In this document: positions 12,695-27,100 of the stretch, piece by piece
Layout: each line of letters begins with the position of its first letter
Numbering within the stretch: position 1 is the first letter of the stretch
NCBI GenBank assembly: GCA_009617715.1
Contig: VTFK01000359.1
Span: 372,001-436,000, forward strand
DNA from: Plectrocnemia conspersa
Taxonomy: Eukaryota; Arthropoda; Insecta; Trichoptera; Polycentropodidae
Length of the DNA: 64,000 nucleotides
Direction of reading: 5' to 3'
Made by a program: the position numbers and the translations under genes
Notes under the pieces: model-generated
Told to the model about the DNA's origin: nothing
The model's input: only the letters and a program-made list of their open reading frames with translations
Databases searched by the model: none

Positions 12695-13340
12695 TTTATT
12701 TCAGGCCAACCATTTGATGAAAGTAAATGGTTTTGCATTTCAAACCATATCGGATTGGAAACGGCGACCACAGACCGCAAACGAGACTCGATCGTCAAAC
12801 AGATTGGATATTAAAAGCAAAATTCACTTTGTAAACTTTTGAAGTGCTCCAACGGGAATATATTTATAAAAAGATCTAAAAGTCAAACATTTTCTATTTG
12901 ATCTGTCGACAACATAAGTATTTTCACTATCCGTCCCAATTCGCTTTGATGACTTTCGCTCGTATCTATCGCACTTTAAAATCTTGTTTACGGCCAGTAA
13001 ATACGACGCAGTGTAAATGTTGTCTTTAAAAAAAGCATAGAATGTCGCGAGAAAGCAGCGAGTAAATAAACAGTAAATAAACATTTTTAATGAATGGGTA
13101 AACCTACTGTTAAATTGGGTATAAAACATATATACGATTGACGCGAAACGTTGAAAGGTCGATACAGCGCGTGACCCGTTTCAAGTTCGCTTTTTAGAAA
13201 ATGTAAAGTCAAGGGTCTCGCCGTTTAACCCTCAAACGACTTTCTAAATGGAAATGTCACGTGTCACCGTTTGGCGGCGAGATGACATATCTCGCGAATG
13301 CATTGCTTATGCACTTAATGCAGAAATTGTCAACGTTGTA
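12695..13340. promoter_or_regulatory. G+C-richer island upstream of flz
   Basis: Less A+T-rich than its flanks, with CACGTG at 13258-13263 and an ATATCTCGCGA stretch near 13286. It lies 1.5-2 kb before the flz start codon, a usual place for enhancers. Minus-strand open frames (12583-12798, 12824-13129) show no known domain and were not accepted. Confidence 0.3.
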
Positions 13341-13587
13341 CGCTATAAATTTTGCTAAGAAAAGATTACATACATTTTGATTTAGCAATTTATTTCAAGC
13401 CGGTGATTTAAATATTTAGAATTAAATAACAAATCCTTTCTCTCATTCGTTTCTGCGTCTGAAAGATCCAATTGTTTCATTGGTAAATTGAACTCTAGAT
13501 TCCAAATATCGAGCTGAGCTAGGGTTGACGTAAAGAGAGAAGCGGATGCTTTCCTGATCTTTACTTAGTTACTTGGTCTCAAGTTTG

Positions 13588-13613
13588 TACGAGCTTAGAG
13601 CTTAGAGCTTAGA
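13588..13613. repeat. Short tandem repeat (AGCTTAG unit)
   Basis: GAGCTTAGAGCTTAGAGCTT with a 7-base period, about 3.5 copies, in otherwise plain intergenic DNA. Confidence 0.7.
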
Positions 13614-14426
13614 GTTAAAGAGTGCAATTTGAATTTCAATCAAAAGTGTAAGATTTGAGCGTTTTTATATACAAAGCCCACCTGAGGAAGATTAAGTGCT
13701 CGCCCATTATTTGGTGCCACTACCAAACACAACTATTTGGAGGTTTAATTGGAATAGCTTGTTTTCTAATTAGACTTGTGTATTGCGTGTGTTAAATAAA
13801 GAAATATCTAACATTAAAATTTATTACAAAAAATAATGAAAAAGTTTAATGTTTGATTAACAATAATGGTTTATTGTTATAGTTTGTATTTATTGGGTCA
13901 GTGCTTATGTTTGTTTTTGGTCAGTCATTAATTTAAAAAAAATGTTCTTTTATTAATTTACACAGTGACTGATAATATTCATTGCTAGACATTATGCATT
14001 ATTAAATCTACTATAAAACATTTTAATAATAGTTGTCATATATAATCCTTCGAATAATATTATAAATTCAGTGAAAAAATAATTGGTTATTGGAGCTTTA
14101 CTGATAATTTATTTTGTAGCCATTTTTATTTACATTTTATTTAGGTAAGTTATTGCGACACGTCCGATATTGAATCTAGAATTTACATATGTAAGATCTT
14201 ACTAAACAGTGCATATATTTTACATTTTTTTGTCATCTATAGTTATGAGCTTTTTGTTTCAAATACCGGGTATTAAGTAAAGTCATTTACTGTAACAGTT
14301 ATATTGAGTAAAATAGCTGTTTTGCTATTAATACGATTGAATTATTTATACATTTTAACGTGAATCATATTAGCTATGCGTGTGACACTAAATTAGCACA
14401 TCCTGAATATTGAATCGGCATAACGG

Positions 14427-14873
14427 TCACCGTGCACTCGCACTAAATAAAAAATTCCATCTATCCGAATCATATGGCGACTTATAAAAAATTGTCCGTT
14501 CCTTGGTGATGGTTTCGGAGCACTGACGAGCGCAAAAAAAAAAAACATTAAGCGGGGAAAGAGGAAAGTCTCTTTCGAGAGAGTCGCGTGGAAGATGGTG
14601 CAATGTTGGCCGCCGATGTTGGTCAGTCGGGCTGTGGGTCTCGCGGCTGTCGCTCGCCCATCGGAAAGCCTCTTCTTCTACTGTTAACACCGCGAACCGT
14701 CGACACTTTAACTGTTAAGGCCGCATACCAACCGATCGACTCGCACCCTATCAACACACGCCGGTTACGCAGTGCACAAGTGCCAAAAAAATGTGGCCTT
14801 AAAACGTGATGTGTCCCTAATTAAAAAATTGTGTCCCATATTTTATATATAAAATTAATAATAAATCACAGAC
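14427..14873 (+). promoter_or_regulatory. flz: Probable flz promoter and 5' UTR
   Basis: This stretch just upstream of the flz start codon is clearly richer in G+C and CpG than its surroundings, especially 14540-14800, as expected for a promoter-proximal or transcribed leader. No convincing TATA box or single initiator could be chosen. An upstream ATG at 14603 opens a short reading frame that stops near 14809, before the flz ATG; if the leader begins upstream of it, it would act as a uORF. The transcription start cannot be placed from sequence alone. Confidence 0.45.
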
Positions 14874-15123
14874 ATGGGTAGAATCGCGCCTTCGACTAAA
14901 CTGAATAATATAAACAAGTGCTCGATGCAAAAACAGCGAGAGACGAAAAAGAAAGGCGAAGATATAGGTGTCAAGATCCAACAGCTGAGGACCAGGATGC
15001 CTAAAAAGTCGTCGAACGCTGTCCTAGTTGGGATTCAGCTGTTGTTGTTTTTGGTGATATTGAACTATTATGTGGACATCGCGGAAGCTGTGGAAGAATG
15101 GGGCGAAAACGTGTCACATAGAG
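14874..15123 (+). CDS. flz: flz exon 1: cytoplasmic tail and membrane anchor
   Basis: Encodes residues 1-83 plus the first base of codon 84. The tail is basic (KKK near 25-27, RMPKK at 41-45), followed by a hydrophobic run about 49-66 rich in Leu/Ile/Val; positive-inside charge favours a type II orientation. The acidic stretch after it would be extracellular. The donor is GAG|GTAGGA at 15123/15124. A second in-frame ATG at 14997 (residue 42) sits just before the hydrophobic run; starting there would turn the anchor into a classic N-terminal signal peptide with a possible cut after AEA (70-72). The first ATG was kept because the frame is open, filzig is known as membrane-anchored, and the next exon joins in phase. 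Confidence 0.85.
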
Positions 15124-18100
15124 GTAGGATTGTATTCTAATTGTAATTAGGGCAATTGATCATATCAATTATCGATTTATTAGATTATTTTGGTAGAGAT
15201 GAAAACAGCTGATTTGGAATCAATGGCCACGATTTTATTCATCAATGTTAAAAAACTTGTTTATTATAAAATTCAATAACCCAATTTTAAAAACTTGTCA
15301 CTGAATAACACCGTTTGTTTAATAATCTTGATTTAGTTAAAAGCTAATTTTATATAACATATACTAACCTCACCAATTGAAAAAGAAAAAAACGAGAGTA
15401 ACCTTACAAAAGTAAGCTAGCATAACACAAAAAATAAAGTAATCTAACCGCAAAATAGTTATGCTAAAACCTCACTTATTTCTAACAAAAAAATGCTTTA
15501 ACAACTTCCACAAATATTTGAAAGATTAAGTCCAGTTGAACTATTACATTTTTAAAATTAACTGTTATAGGAATCTAAAACATTTTCACCCTTATAAAAA
15601 AAAATATATATTAAAGCATCTCTCTTTGCGAAACATATTTTATTCTATCGGCATATGAACAATATTAAAAATATATTGCGTGTCACATACTATATTTCAA
15701 TAAATAAGGTTTCAAATCTCACCATAACCAATAAAATTAGTAGACCGTGTTCAATTGCACATTTTATTTTATCGCCGATATCTCAGAAGCACATTTCTGC
15801 ATTCTATCCTCGTTTTTGTGTCATATACACGTATCAGGGCTCGCCCACTTTCTTTGATACATTTTGCAATTCATACCATCGACTAAATCGCTTTCTAATA
15901 GGTATTTACATATTATAGTAAATCTATGATGTACTACTTCCGTTTTGCCTATTTTATTATTTATGTATTTTTGAGTACTTCATATAAAACGTGCGTACAT
16001 ACAAGTAACTGTAAATCGATAAATTAACATGTCACGCGTGCTAATTACACACAAAATATAACAGAATTTCTCAACTTGTCCTTTGTGTTTGTTATTAAAT
16101 CAATTGGCGTATGATTTGTGACTGAAAAACGTTACTTTTCAATAAGCGAAATGATCAATAAATTTGATCATTTACATATTAGGAGAAACTAACAAAGTAT
16201 GGAAGTGATACAGTTAATGTAATGTCATAATTTGTCATTTTAAAATGAAATTTTTCTATGAATATTGTTTGAGTGATATCGACGAACTGTTAAGCGGCAA
16301 ACCTCGCATATGTAATATTTTATAAAAAAAACGCTTTAAACATTTATTATTATTTAAATCATATTTATAGTTTTATATTATTGTTTTTTTTTATTAATTT
16401 TAATGATTTTCACATTCTCCTAAAATAATAAAAAAAAAATTTTTTTTATTATTTTTACATACGATTTTTCATATGGAAAATTTAGCAGAATTCAGACATA
16501 ACAAACATTTATACTTTATTTTTTCCCAAACAATATTTTTATATAAGAGTCTTTTGATAAATGCCATTGGATATAGATAACAATTAGTGGCAATTTGTGT
16601 CGATTATTTAATACTTGTTTAAATGTATATTTCATAAATCTTATTTTGTGAATTAGTTATTGACATAATATATTTTAATTATTATTATACATATAGTATA
16701 AAAAATTCACAACTAAAATAATAATTATAATAATAAAAAGCTTCTCGAGAAAATATGAGACTGCAAACTGACTTAAGCTGTCATGTCATAAAAGAAAGTT
16801 CGTGAATGAAGTGATAAAAATATTGCTTGTAAAATCATTAAAAGACAGAAAAGAATATATTTGACATTGACAAACACCCAATTATACCGATGGAGATATA
16901 GAAATATGTTATAATACAAAAGTTTTTGCACTATTTCAAGATTTTATAATAAAGCTGCACTTACAGTAATAAAATATTTATTTTCCTTTCAAATTTTTTT
17001 TTAAATCTAATCAAAGTCAAATTCGCTTTCTACTAATCTATTTCACGTAGTTGAAAGTCAATCTCTAGCAGTGTTTTAGTTGAGTGTTATGATATATGCA
17101 TATGAAAACAGGTTAGTTATATTATTCTCAATTCTGCAAGAGAAACAATTTCCATGCACATATGTTTCGTTTAAATGTTCAAATATATATAATGATTAGA
17201 AGCTATGACAAATAATATGTCACATTAACTTTCTTTTAAGTTAAAAACAAGATTGGGCATCATTGATTATTAAAAAAATATATTTTAATAGATATTACGT
17301 CAGTATATTTTATATAATATCGTAAAATATGTTTCTTAATGGTTTGACGTGTCTACATTAGTTATTAACCACTTTACAACTATACGTCTTATAAAGTACT
17401 ATTTAAAAAAATAGTATTTCAGTTTACGAGCATAATTCGTATATCAATGCAAATTTTCTTATAAAAAATAATGGATACGTTTGTTCTAAAACCCGATTTT
17501 CATATAAAAATGATATTTTTTATATAAATTATTTATTATTTAAATTTATAATAAAATATTTTATTTATTAGTTATTCATATCAAAATTACTGATAGCTCA
17601 ATGAAATCATATTCTATCCGTGGAATTTCAACAAGGAACCTATCCAATGACACTTTTGAGGATTTGGCAAAATGTGACTTTGTATTGTCATTGAATAGAT
17701 TAATTTTTTCCACATTTTACAGGTATCTCTAATCGCATTTAAAGTTAAGGGTTTCTCAGCCTCTTTTGAGTGCTGTTGCTCGCGATGCAGGTCGATAGTT
17801 CTTCGATAGTCAGTTACTGAAGTTAATCAAGGTAAAATTGATTAAAAAAATCTGGTATTGAAAAATGCTTATAAATTAAATTATTTAAAATCTGAGATTT
17901 TACTATATCATGAAACATCCAATCTTTATAAATTAATGTCAAATATCATGGAAATATCACTGTATGAGTTAAATTTACTTTTGGAACACATCTACACTTG
18001 AAGTAGCGTTATAGATGTAATTATTTTAAAGATATTAATATGCTCTATTCTTCTTCATTTTATTTTTTAAATAATATATAAATAATTTAAAAATAAATAT

Positions 18101-21100
18101 GCTTGATTCTAAACCAAAATATATTGCCATAAACTATTTGTTTAAGACGTAGTAAATATTCGGTGTACGTATATAATTCGCAATTAACACACATTATATT
18201 TTGTGTCTATTCATTCAAACGACGAGATTGACATGTAATTTAAAAATCACCTCTAAATAAAGCGTGTGATTTTTATCGCATGCATATGTAACAGATTCAA
18301 GTGTAATTTTCATCATGATACAACGATTTATTGTACCAGTTTTTTGGCACGCACGCTACAAAAGCGAGTATAACACACATACGCGTGTGAAAAAAATTAA
18401 ATAGATTACGGCTATTATATATTTTATTCGCGTACGGTATAGTAACGCACGCGTGTATTAATTTCGCGCGCGTTTTATAGACTTCCCCTTTCACTCGAGT
18501 CTATTGTAGTCGAGAGACGAGAGAACAAAACAAGAAATTACCTTGTGTCTGAGACGCGGACGAAACGGGGCCAACGGTAAAAATCCATAACGTAACCCAA
18601 ATTCGCGGTTATTTACCAAGTGAAATTTAATGAAGCAAATTGAATGCAGAGACGACAAATCGCGACTGTGCAATTTTGCACCGGCACGCCGGGGTCGTTA
18701 TGTTTTCGCATCTAAAATGATTGTTCCGGTGATTTACTGCCGTTTTGGGAATTGCGGCAAACGATGATAATTCAGGCGACGACAGTTGATTGCCTATCTG
18801 AGGAAAAAACCTTTTAGTGCTTCTTAACGTTGATAGCAGCTATCTTCTCAAATGGACTCTCGGTGTTAATGCGCAGATAGTGTTATTGTTTCCGAAAGGG
18901 TCAAGATCCTTTTATTTTTGAATAATATAAAGAATTTTAAAACGTTTGATGCATGTACAGATAAGTATATCAGACATATTTATATTTTATGTTTTCTGTA
19001 CTATATATCATGAGTTAACATAAGTTAACGTTATTTCAAATGCAGACGTGTCTCAAGCACAGTTATATTAAATAAGATAAATAGCAATATTCAGAGGCAA
19101 ACGTATAGTTACGTGACCAACGCTTACTATAGCAAGTTTCGTTGTTTCCCTGATGTTGGTTATAATATTAATTATTTTTCTATTTTACAGAGAAGTGTAT
19201 ACATTTTATTCTCAGACTGTAGATATTCGGAAAGTCTAAAAAATATTTCTAAAGCAACACATTTCAAAACAAATTGGTTCTTTATCTTTTGAATGAGCTT
19301 TTTCATTTTTTTCTTCGTCATTTGAGATAAATTTTTATATCCTTTTGCATCGAGAATATGGATCAAAATATTTGACGAGATTTCAAGCATTCCACAAATG
19401 CAACGACTTTGTAGTTCACTCAAAAAGTATGTAAGTAAAAAACTTGTAGATGTCACATTTAATAACCTAAAGATTTTAGCAATAAGTGTGCTATATTTTA
19501 AATGGTACAATCAAAGAACTAAAGTCATCATTAGTCCTAACTTTACATTTCTAAGCGTTGAAGTTTATTGAATGTAGTTTCAATTGGATCTATTAAAATT
19601 CAAAAAGTCTTAAAAATTAGTTGTAGAATAGTTTTAGAATATGTGTAAAAAAAAAAAAAGCAGAATGTAAAAATAGCAATGATATGATAATTTAAACGGA
19701 TTGCTTAGAGAATTTTGCTTTTTGCAATACTCTTTAATACAATAAATTCTCATTTCTCGAAAGTCAAGAATTTACTGTAATAGCCATTAAATCGTTCCTT
19801 TTAGAATGAATATATTATGGTATTAAAAACAGGAAGTCTCTAAAATTTTTGGGATTCAACTATTTTATATATACGAAGTTCGTTTCTAAATTATGGCCTT
19901 TGTCATAATTTATTTTTATTTATGTGACAAAAAGGAACAAAACTCTAAGAAATTTAGGCGAAAAAGCAAATGTAAATTCTCCCTCTCTACTTATTGATTG
20001 ATTGGATATTTTGTATATTTAATCTCTATACAATTTGTGTCACTACAATAAAATTTTCTATTCTTTTAAACATTGTCTTATATTTATTGGATCAGTAAGT
20101 TTGTTTAATTTAGCTCAGTATTCAATTTAAACGTTCAGTTTTTATTTAATGTATTTATATTAAATGTTATACTTGAAAATGAAATAAATTGTTATATTTT
20201 ATTATTTAACAGAGAATGATAATATGTATTACTCTATCTAAAATAAAATGTCTTGAACATGTTTTGAGACAATCGGACCTCACATAGCCATAGGTTTTAA
20301 GAAGCCCAAATCGCATAATTCCACAGATTCAGACTTCATTTCTGACTATATTAAATGAGTGGCAAGTTAATCGTATTGAACCCCTTCGATTTATTTTCAA
20401 TCTGTTGCTTAAAACTATATGCGAAGATGTACGAAAGTCACCCCACAAAAAGGATTATTAATCGTATATTAAAAACGCAATCGCCGTTCCTTCGGCACCT
20501 GCTTATTTGTTTGATATAATTCATGACAGATCCACAATCACTGTCGGTTAGCGCAAGTATATTAACAACACGGGTTTCGTCCGCGTCGTTCTACGGCCAC
20601 TCTTATGCCTTTCGAAGGCGGTGACAAAATCTATTTATTCTTAAATCCAGATCGATGTAGTCTATACAAACTCTCAAAAGCATTCGACAAATTTTTTTTT
20701 TTTAATTAAATTAATTAAAATTATATTAAATTAAATTTTACAAATTAAGTTTGCCATGAACTACTTTCTCGGAAGTTCACTAACTTCAGTTTTTCGAACG
20801 GTTTTGTTAGCTTTTTTTGAGCTACTAAAGGCAATCGTTGCTCCGATGACTATTTCGTTCATTCTGGAGTACCACAGGGATCGAATCTGAGCCTCTTTTA
20901 ACGACATACATGCGGAAATTATTAACTATTGTATTATATGGGACGGTGCTTATTTATTTTAGCTGTAAACAATAACTGTTTTTTTCAATTATTATTTATT
21001 ATTGTTTGTACAATGGTCATCACGATGCATTGGAGAAACTTGCTAAGTCATTATGGTCAGATTTGTAATAATAGAAACAGATTATACAAAAATCATATTT

Positions 21101-24100
21101 AGCTCTTCGAATAGTATTTTATGTAAGTAAAAAATAGTTTTGATAATTCAGTTATGATGGGTTAATAACTGTAATGTTAGCAATACTAACTGTTTATCAA
21201 AAAAATACTATTTATAATTATTGCCTTACAATATGTAAAATATGTACTGACCATTATTATTTAAAAAAAAATACTGACTATTTAATATGTTATCTTAGAT
21301 ACTATTTGATCTGGTTTTTTTAATATTGTAAAAAACAATTTTAACATACCAGAAAATCACAATAAAAAAATCAGTGAGTTGGTTAACCATTTAAATAGTT
21401 TTTAATTAAATGTCTCGATATGAAGACAAAGGTGGAATTCCTTATTACCCATGATCTCGAATATGTTACGAAATTGCATTAGAAAATCATTAATTGATCT
21501 TGGCATCGGCCAAATTTGGAATGAATCGAACATTCACGTATTGGAAAATATTTGTGAAGTACATACTCCTATAAAAAGTTGAAGCTCTAAGTCGTCGAGA
21601 TGCCACTTTATTAACTTTGAAATTATTGTTAATTTCCTTTTTAAAAAAAAATATTTGAAATCAACACAACTCTGTCCAGAACCATAAAATATTTCAACGA
21701 CTAGAAATAAAAAATTCAACTTTTTTGATATTAGATTCAACTATCAAGCGAACTCCGAATCTAGAGCTTTTTATTCAAATCATTGTTACAATAAAGCCAA
21801 CATCTACAGAAAGCGAGAGTTTTTTTTTTACATCTGGAATATTTGGCACAAAAAAAACCAGGAACAGGCTATGTGATTCATCATTAAAATGGTGTTTTTT
21901 AAAAAATATTCAGTACAAAAAGTAAAGGTTTAACTTAATATTGATATAAATATTTCGATTAAAAAAATTGTCATAAATTAAATTTAAATAAATATCGAAT
22001 AAAGTGTTTTTAAATTGTTTCAATAAATTTTCACCTATCGTACCTATAACACAAATAATATAAGTTAATAATAATAAATTAATTAAAGTTAATAATAATA
22101 AGTTAATTAAAGTTAATAATAATAAGTTAATTTTTTAACATAATTTTTTTTCATGATTATACGAAAAATAATCAAAGTCTCGAGTCCCGGGAATCGAAAA
22201 AACCCGAGACTTCAGAATCGCTAGTTAATACTATTATGTACTGGACATTATTATTTTTTTTTTATATACTGACTATTTAATATGTTGTCTAAAATTTGCA
22301 ATTATACAGTATTCTTATTTGATCTGTTTTTTTTAATATTGTAAAAAACAATTTTAACATACCAGAGAATCACAATAAAAAATCAGTGAGTTGTTTAACC
22401 ATTTAAATACTTTTATAATTTTATAATTAAATTACCTTATTAACTAAATAGTTAATGATTCAGTATATTTAAATACTACACAAAATTAAAATATAAACAA
22501 ACCTTATTTTATATGATCACAAAATAACAGTTATAGTCGTAACATATTACATAATAAGAATTAAAAAAATATCTATTGAATACTAGTTGTACCACTTTTT
22601 GCACCGCTGTTTTTACTTCTTCTATTTAACAATCTGATAATAAATTTGGCATCTTAGGAATGTATTCATGTATACATATATTGACTCATATTTTCAATTT
22701 ATAGACATCAACTCTTTCTTTACAATTATATTGCAATTAGATTGCAAATATTACTTCTAATTTAAATACTAGTTTACGAGTTAAGTCTGTGCAATATTTA
22801 TAGCTTTTAAAACTTCACACATATCACAATAGGTATTTTTCTCATAGATATATTTTTGTTAACTAAGAAGATTATGGAATTTAAATTTAATTTATTTATC
22901 AATCAAACGGAAATATTTTTTTGATAGACGTTCACTTTATAAATGCTACAACATATACGTCAAGCACGTCCCAACTGTAATAACATAAATCCAATTTCGA
23001 ACCCATGCATTTATGTACATAAGTATATATACATACATAATAATGCAATAACGCAACTGGGCCAACAATTACAAATATAATTTACTAACTAGGATAATAC
23101 CATCATTATCCGATTTCAATGGTTGAACACTATTTAAAATTGTTCCTAACGGATTTTGGCCGCATGCTATGAAAAAAATTGGCGAAATTCAATTGGACTT
23201 TTGTGTGTCAGAACTATTACACTCTAAGGTCGCTGTAAGTGTATTCTAATTTCTTATAATCCGACGGTCATTATTTTTTTCTCCACATATCGATTAAAAT
23301 GCAATTCGGATTTCGATCATTTTTTTTCTTTTTACGTTCGATTGACACGCGGCATACTTGCATTGTGTTCATAGAAATCGTCAGTAATGAGCTTAGACAT
23401 TTCAATTTTTTAACTTGACGATTGAGATAAATAAGAGTTTATTAGAAATCGAAAAATATCGAAGAATGAATCGCTTGACTAGACAGATCGTGAGCTGAAT
23501 CCATCAATGGTGATTCGATCGAGTAATCAATACAATTTTTAGAAAGTACAAGTGTGACAGATTGATCTTGAACTAGTGAAAATTGCACTTGAATTAATAC
23601 CGTACAGGTATAATAATATATAAATATATATTATTAAGAACATTTTTATTTTCATAATATTCATTACAGTACAATTATGCCATTATTTTGATTGCTTCCA
23701 AATTAACGAATAATGAAACTTATGTTATTTATTTATTGCATTTAATTAGTAATTTTAACGCTTTATTAAATTAATTAACCTGTATATATGATAGTTATTT
23801 ATATTAATATAATAAAAACACAATTTCGCTCTCAATTCATATCTACTTAGTAAATGATGCATAAAAGTTAAACTTACGGTCAGCTCATCAAACCGTAGTA
23901 AATATATACATATGTATATATTTATATGGAACTAGGCCAAATAATGTGTACACTATAAAAGATATACTATTATTCAAGAAAATAGTTCGTTCGACAAAAT
24001 CCAAAATGTTATTCTTCTCAACTGAACCTATTGATGTATTTGATAGCAAATTAATTGCTCTATTCGTTTTTGGTAACGTAACGGAACTGACTTTCGCCGA

Positions 24101-27100
24101 TGAAATTCTTCTAGCGTTCAATGACGAAACAAAACGGTCAACACGAAAATTATATTTCGTACATACCCTTTTATGTACGAAACACATATGTATGATATAT
24201 ATCATATATATACCTACATATATAATAAAAATAAATAAATAACAAGTATCAAAAACAGAATATGCAATATTTATTATAACAACATAAAATTGTTATTAAT
24301 TTCTACTTGATTAAAAACTACGTTATGAAAATATTGCTTTATTTAGTTTTAATTGCGTTTTAAAATTAGGTTAACGTGTTTATTTCCTTTTTTTATTAAT
24401 ATAGTTAAAATATTATTTAATATATGAATAATTATTAATACTAAGTAAAGACTGAAATATTTTGTAACAGTGAATCTCAAAAAATAATGCTATTGTATAT
24501 TTTAAATCGAAACAATTTTATTAAATTAGTTAAAAACTATCAATCAATTGTTGATAAATCAGATCTTTATTATAAATGCTTTAAACTAGATTCAATTAAT
24601 AATGTTAATAAGTAAAAAAGTCATGTTGAATTATGGCAATTATTTTCAATACCTTTTATGATATATGACTAGTAGGTGGCTAATACTTGATAGACATGCG
24701 TTAAAATCCTATATGAACCTTTATGTTTTTATATTTTCTGAGAAATCGTAAAAAGTAATTATTATATAATTTTAATTGTGATCAATCGACTGAATTTTCT
24801 TAACTTCACGGCTTAATATTATAATGATTAATTGCAATCAAGAGAATATTCTGATATATGAGAATATATTTATAATTATGCAAATTGTAATAGTCTAAAA
24901 AATAATATTAAACTACATGTTATTTTGTTATTTTTAATTACAAATCTGACCATTATACAAAATTAAAATTAGACATTTAAATAAAAAAAATAAAATAGTT
25001 ATATTGCACACCTAAAATAGACGAAGTGCATCCTGCATAAATTTTTCCAGCACCTCTTATCTATCGCCGAAAACATTCTAATGTTTGTCAAGCTCACTGA
25101 GAATCTGGATGACTCGTGCAACCACTGACGTTCTGGTCGCAACGAGAAAGAATATGGGACGCCATCGCGACTCTTTAGAGCAGGGGTGGCCAACCCAATT
25201 GATCTTGTGGACCACTTTGGAAATGCATCATAACTCCGTGGGCCACATATAAAATTATATATCCTCATATTAGATTTAGATACACTATAGAATTTTTAAT
25301 GGATTGAAAAATTGAAACATAATGAGTTATTATTATTGTGTTTACTATTATTTGTACATGTAAACATAGATAATATAATAATAATGATACTAAACATACA
25401 TTGTAAAGAATCTCGCGGGCCAGAAAAATGTTCAATCCCTGCTTTAGTGAACACTAAAGCTACCAAGCAATGCTGGGTTGTCGACACCGTCCCTTAGCAA
25501 ATTTGAAAGTGTTTAATTGAGTAGACGCTACTCCGAGATTGTAATGAATTTTATTCATAAGCGACTTTAGGTCTTCCTGTAAGGAGAGTGAATTTGTGCG
25601 AATACTCTGAAACACTTTCGGGTCATCAGCATATAATACATATTCAGAGTTATTAATTGCCGCATGAATGTTGTTATCAAAGATAAAAGGGCCCAGATTT
25701 AATCCCTGTGGTACTTATACTGTGGCAAATTACTATCAGAGCGAAGATTGCCTCTAAAAACTTGTTTTTAGGAATAAATTAGTTATGTATTAGTACAAGT
25801 AGTATTTTAAACATATATATTTTATATTTTAAAACTTCATATCAACATCCTAGAGCAATTTTTATACAATGTTATCTTTTAAAATGCAGACATTTACAAT
25901 CTGAAATACTATATTTTTAACTAGAGTATTTAAAATTGAACGACATTATGTTACTAAGTATATTAAAAGAAAACTCCTACTTTTTACCATTTACGATGTC
26001 AGATTTGTATAGTAGTGATATAAATACGAATGTTATTTAATCAAAAAAAAATATTTGATATGTTAAAAAAAATCGAGAATTCATTTAGAATAACACTAAA
26101 TAAATTAATTATATAAAATACTTTAAAATTAACTTTATCTGATTTTATTCATCAAGAAGCTTTGTATTTGTCCATTTTTTAAAGTATTTAATTGATTGCC
26201 AATTTTTAAAAGTTGTTTTAAACTAGCTACACTACAAATTTATCTTGCCTCTAAAATAAATTTGCTGCTCTAAATAACAATCGGCGCTTAGGAAATTATG
26301 TAGAAGCAGAAAATATAAAGTTATTATCACTGATTAAAGAAGAGAGTTTTACATTAATTGTTAATAGCTTTTGAATTTATATTTATGTAGAATTTGTAAG
26401 CAATTTATATGTTTTTTTTATTTATAATAGTAATTTTATTTATGTTATCGTTTGATTCTGTATTATAATCTGTCTTAAGAAAAATGAGAGTACAATATAT
26501 ACTTTGTAGTTCAATGTATATATTGTAATACATATATAATTGTTAATAAATAATAACGTATGCTAAAGATTTCCTTATTAAATATATAAAAATATATATT
26601 TATGCATATGTGCATACATATACAGTTGAACCTTGACTTCGTTTTTCTAGATACGAGTAATTTATTTTAAATTTTATTCGTTTTACGAGAAATGTCTCGA
26701 AATACGAGCAAAAAATCATTTATTTATTTATTAATTGACATTAATCTATTTAAATTTTCAACATTGAATTGAATTAATGACATTAAAAATAATTTCGAGC
26801 TTCATCATGGAATGAATTAAATTCGTAAGTCAATGCACCATTGAATATCTAAAAAAATGCTTTACTAAACTACGTAAAAAAAGCGTTTTAGAAATAAATT
26901 AGCTTTTATAAAAAACGTAGCCCGTAAGGTCTAGACTGGTGACACAGAGGCCGCGGGTTCGAGCCACGGTAGCAGACTCATATTTTTATTTATAAAAAAT
27001 GAGCTTTCATTAAAAATCAGTCTCAGTTGCAAATTTACATTTATTAATTATAAATTATATTGCACACAATATATTATATAGATGTCACCGATACCCAGAC

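Larger units (their letters stand above)
21241..22416 (+). repeat. Direct repeat pair of about 170 bases flanking a hAT remnant
   Basis: 21241-21409 and 22235-22416 are similar along their length, both holding ATACTGACTATTTAATATG, TAATATTGTAAAAAACAATT and ATCAGTGAGTTGKTTAACC. Differences include a small insertion in the right copy. Too diverged and lacking TG..CA ends, primer site or polypurine tract for an LTR element; could be subterminal repeats of one transposon or a local duplication. Confidence 0.6.

Noticed and set aside
12583..13129. Two minus-strand open frames of 71 and 101 codons
   Set aside because: No domain, no splice partner, composition like the G+C-richer non-coding island they sit in.
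14588..14809. 73-codon frame just upstream of flz as a separate gene
   Set aside because: Starts at GTG, lies in the probable 5' leader and shows no known domain; at most an upstream ORF from the ATG at 14603.
21241..22416. LTR retrotransposon
   Set aside because: The direct repeats lack TG..CA ends, a primer-binding site and a polypurine tract, and the interior is hAT, not gag-pol.
23888..24242. Overlapping open frames of about 100 codons on both strands
   Set aside because: Neither translation is recognised; being open on both strands is likely a result of local composition. A decayed element remains possible.
26913..26985. A tRNA gene
   Set aside because: B box is good, but no complete cloverleaf with acceptor stem forms and related copies with a common body occur elsewhere; it is a SINE head.
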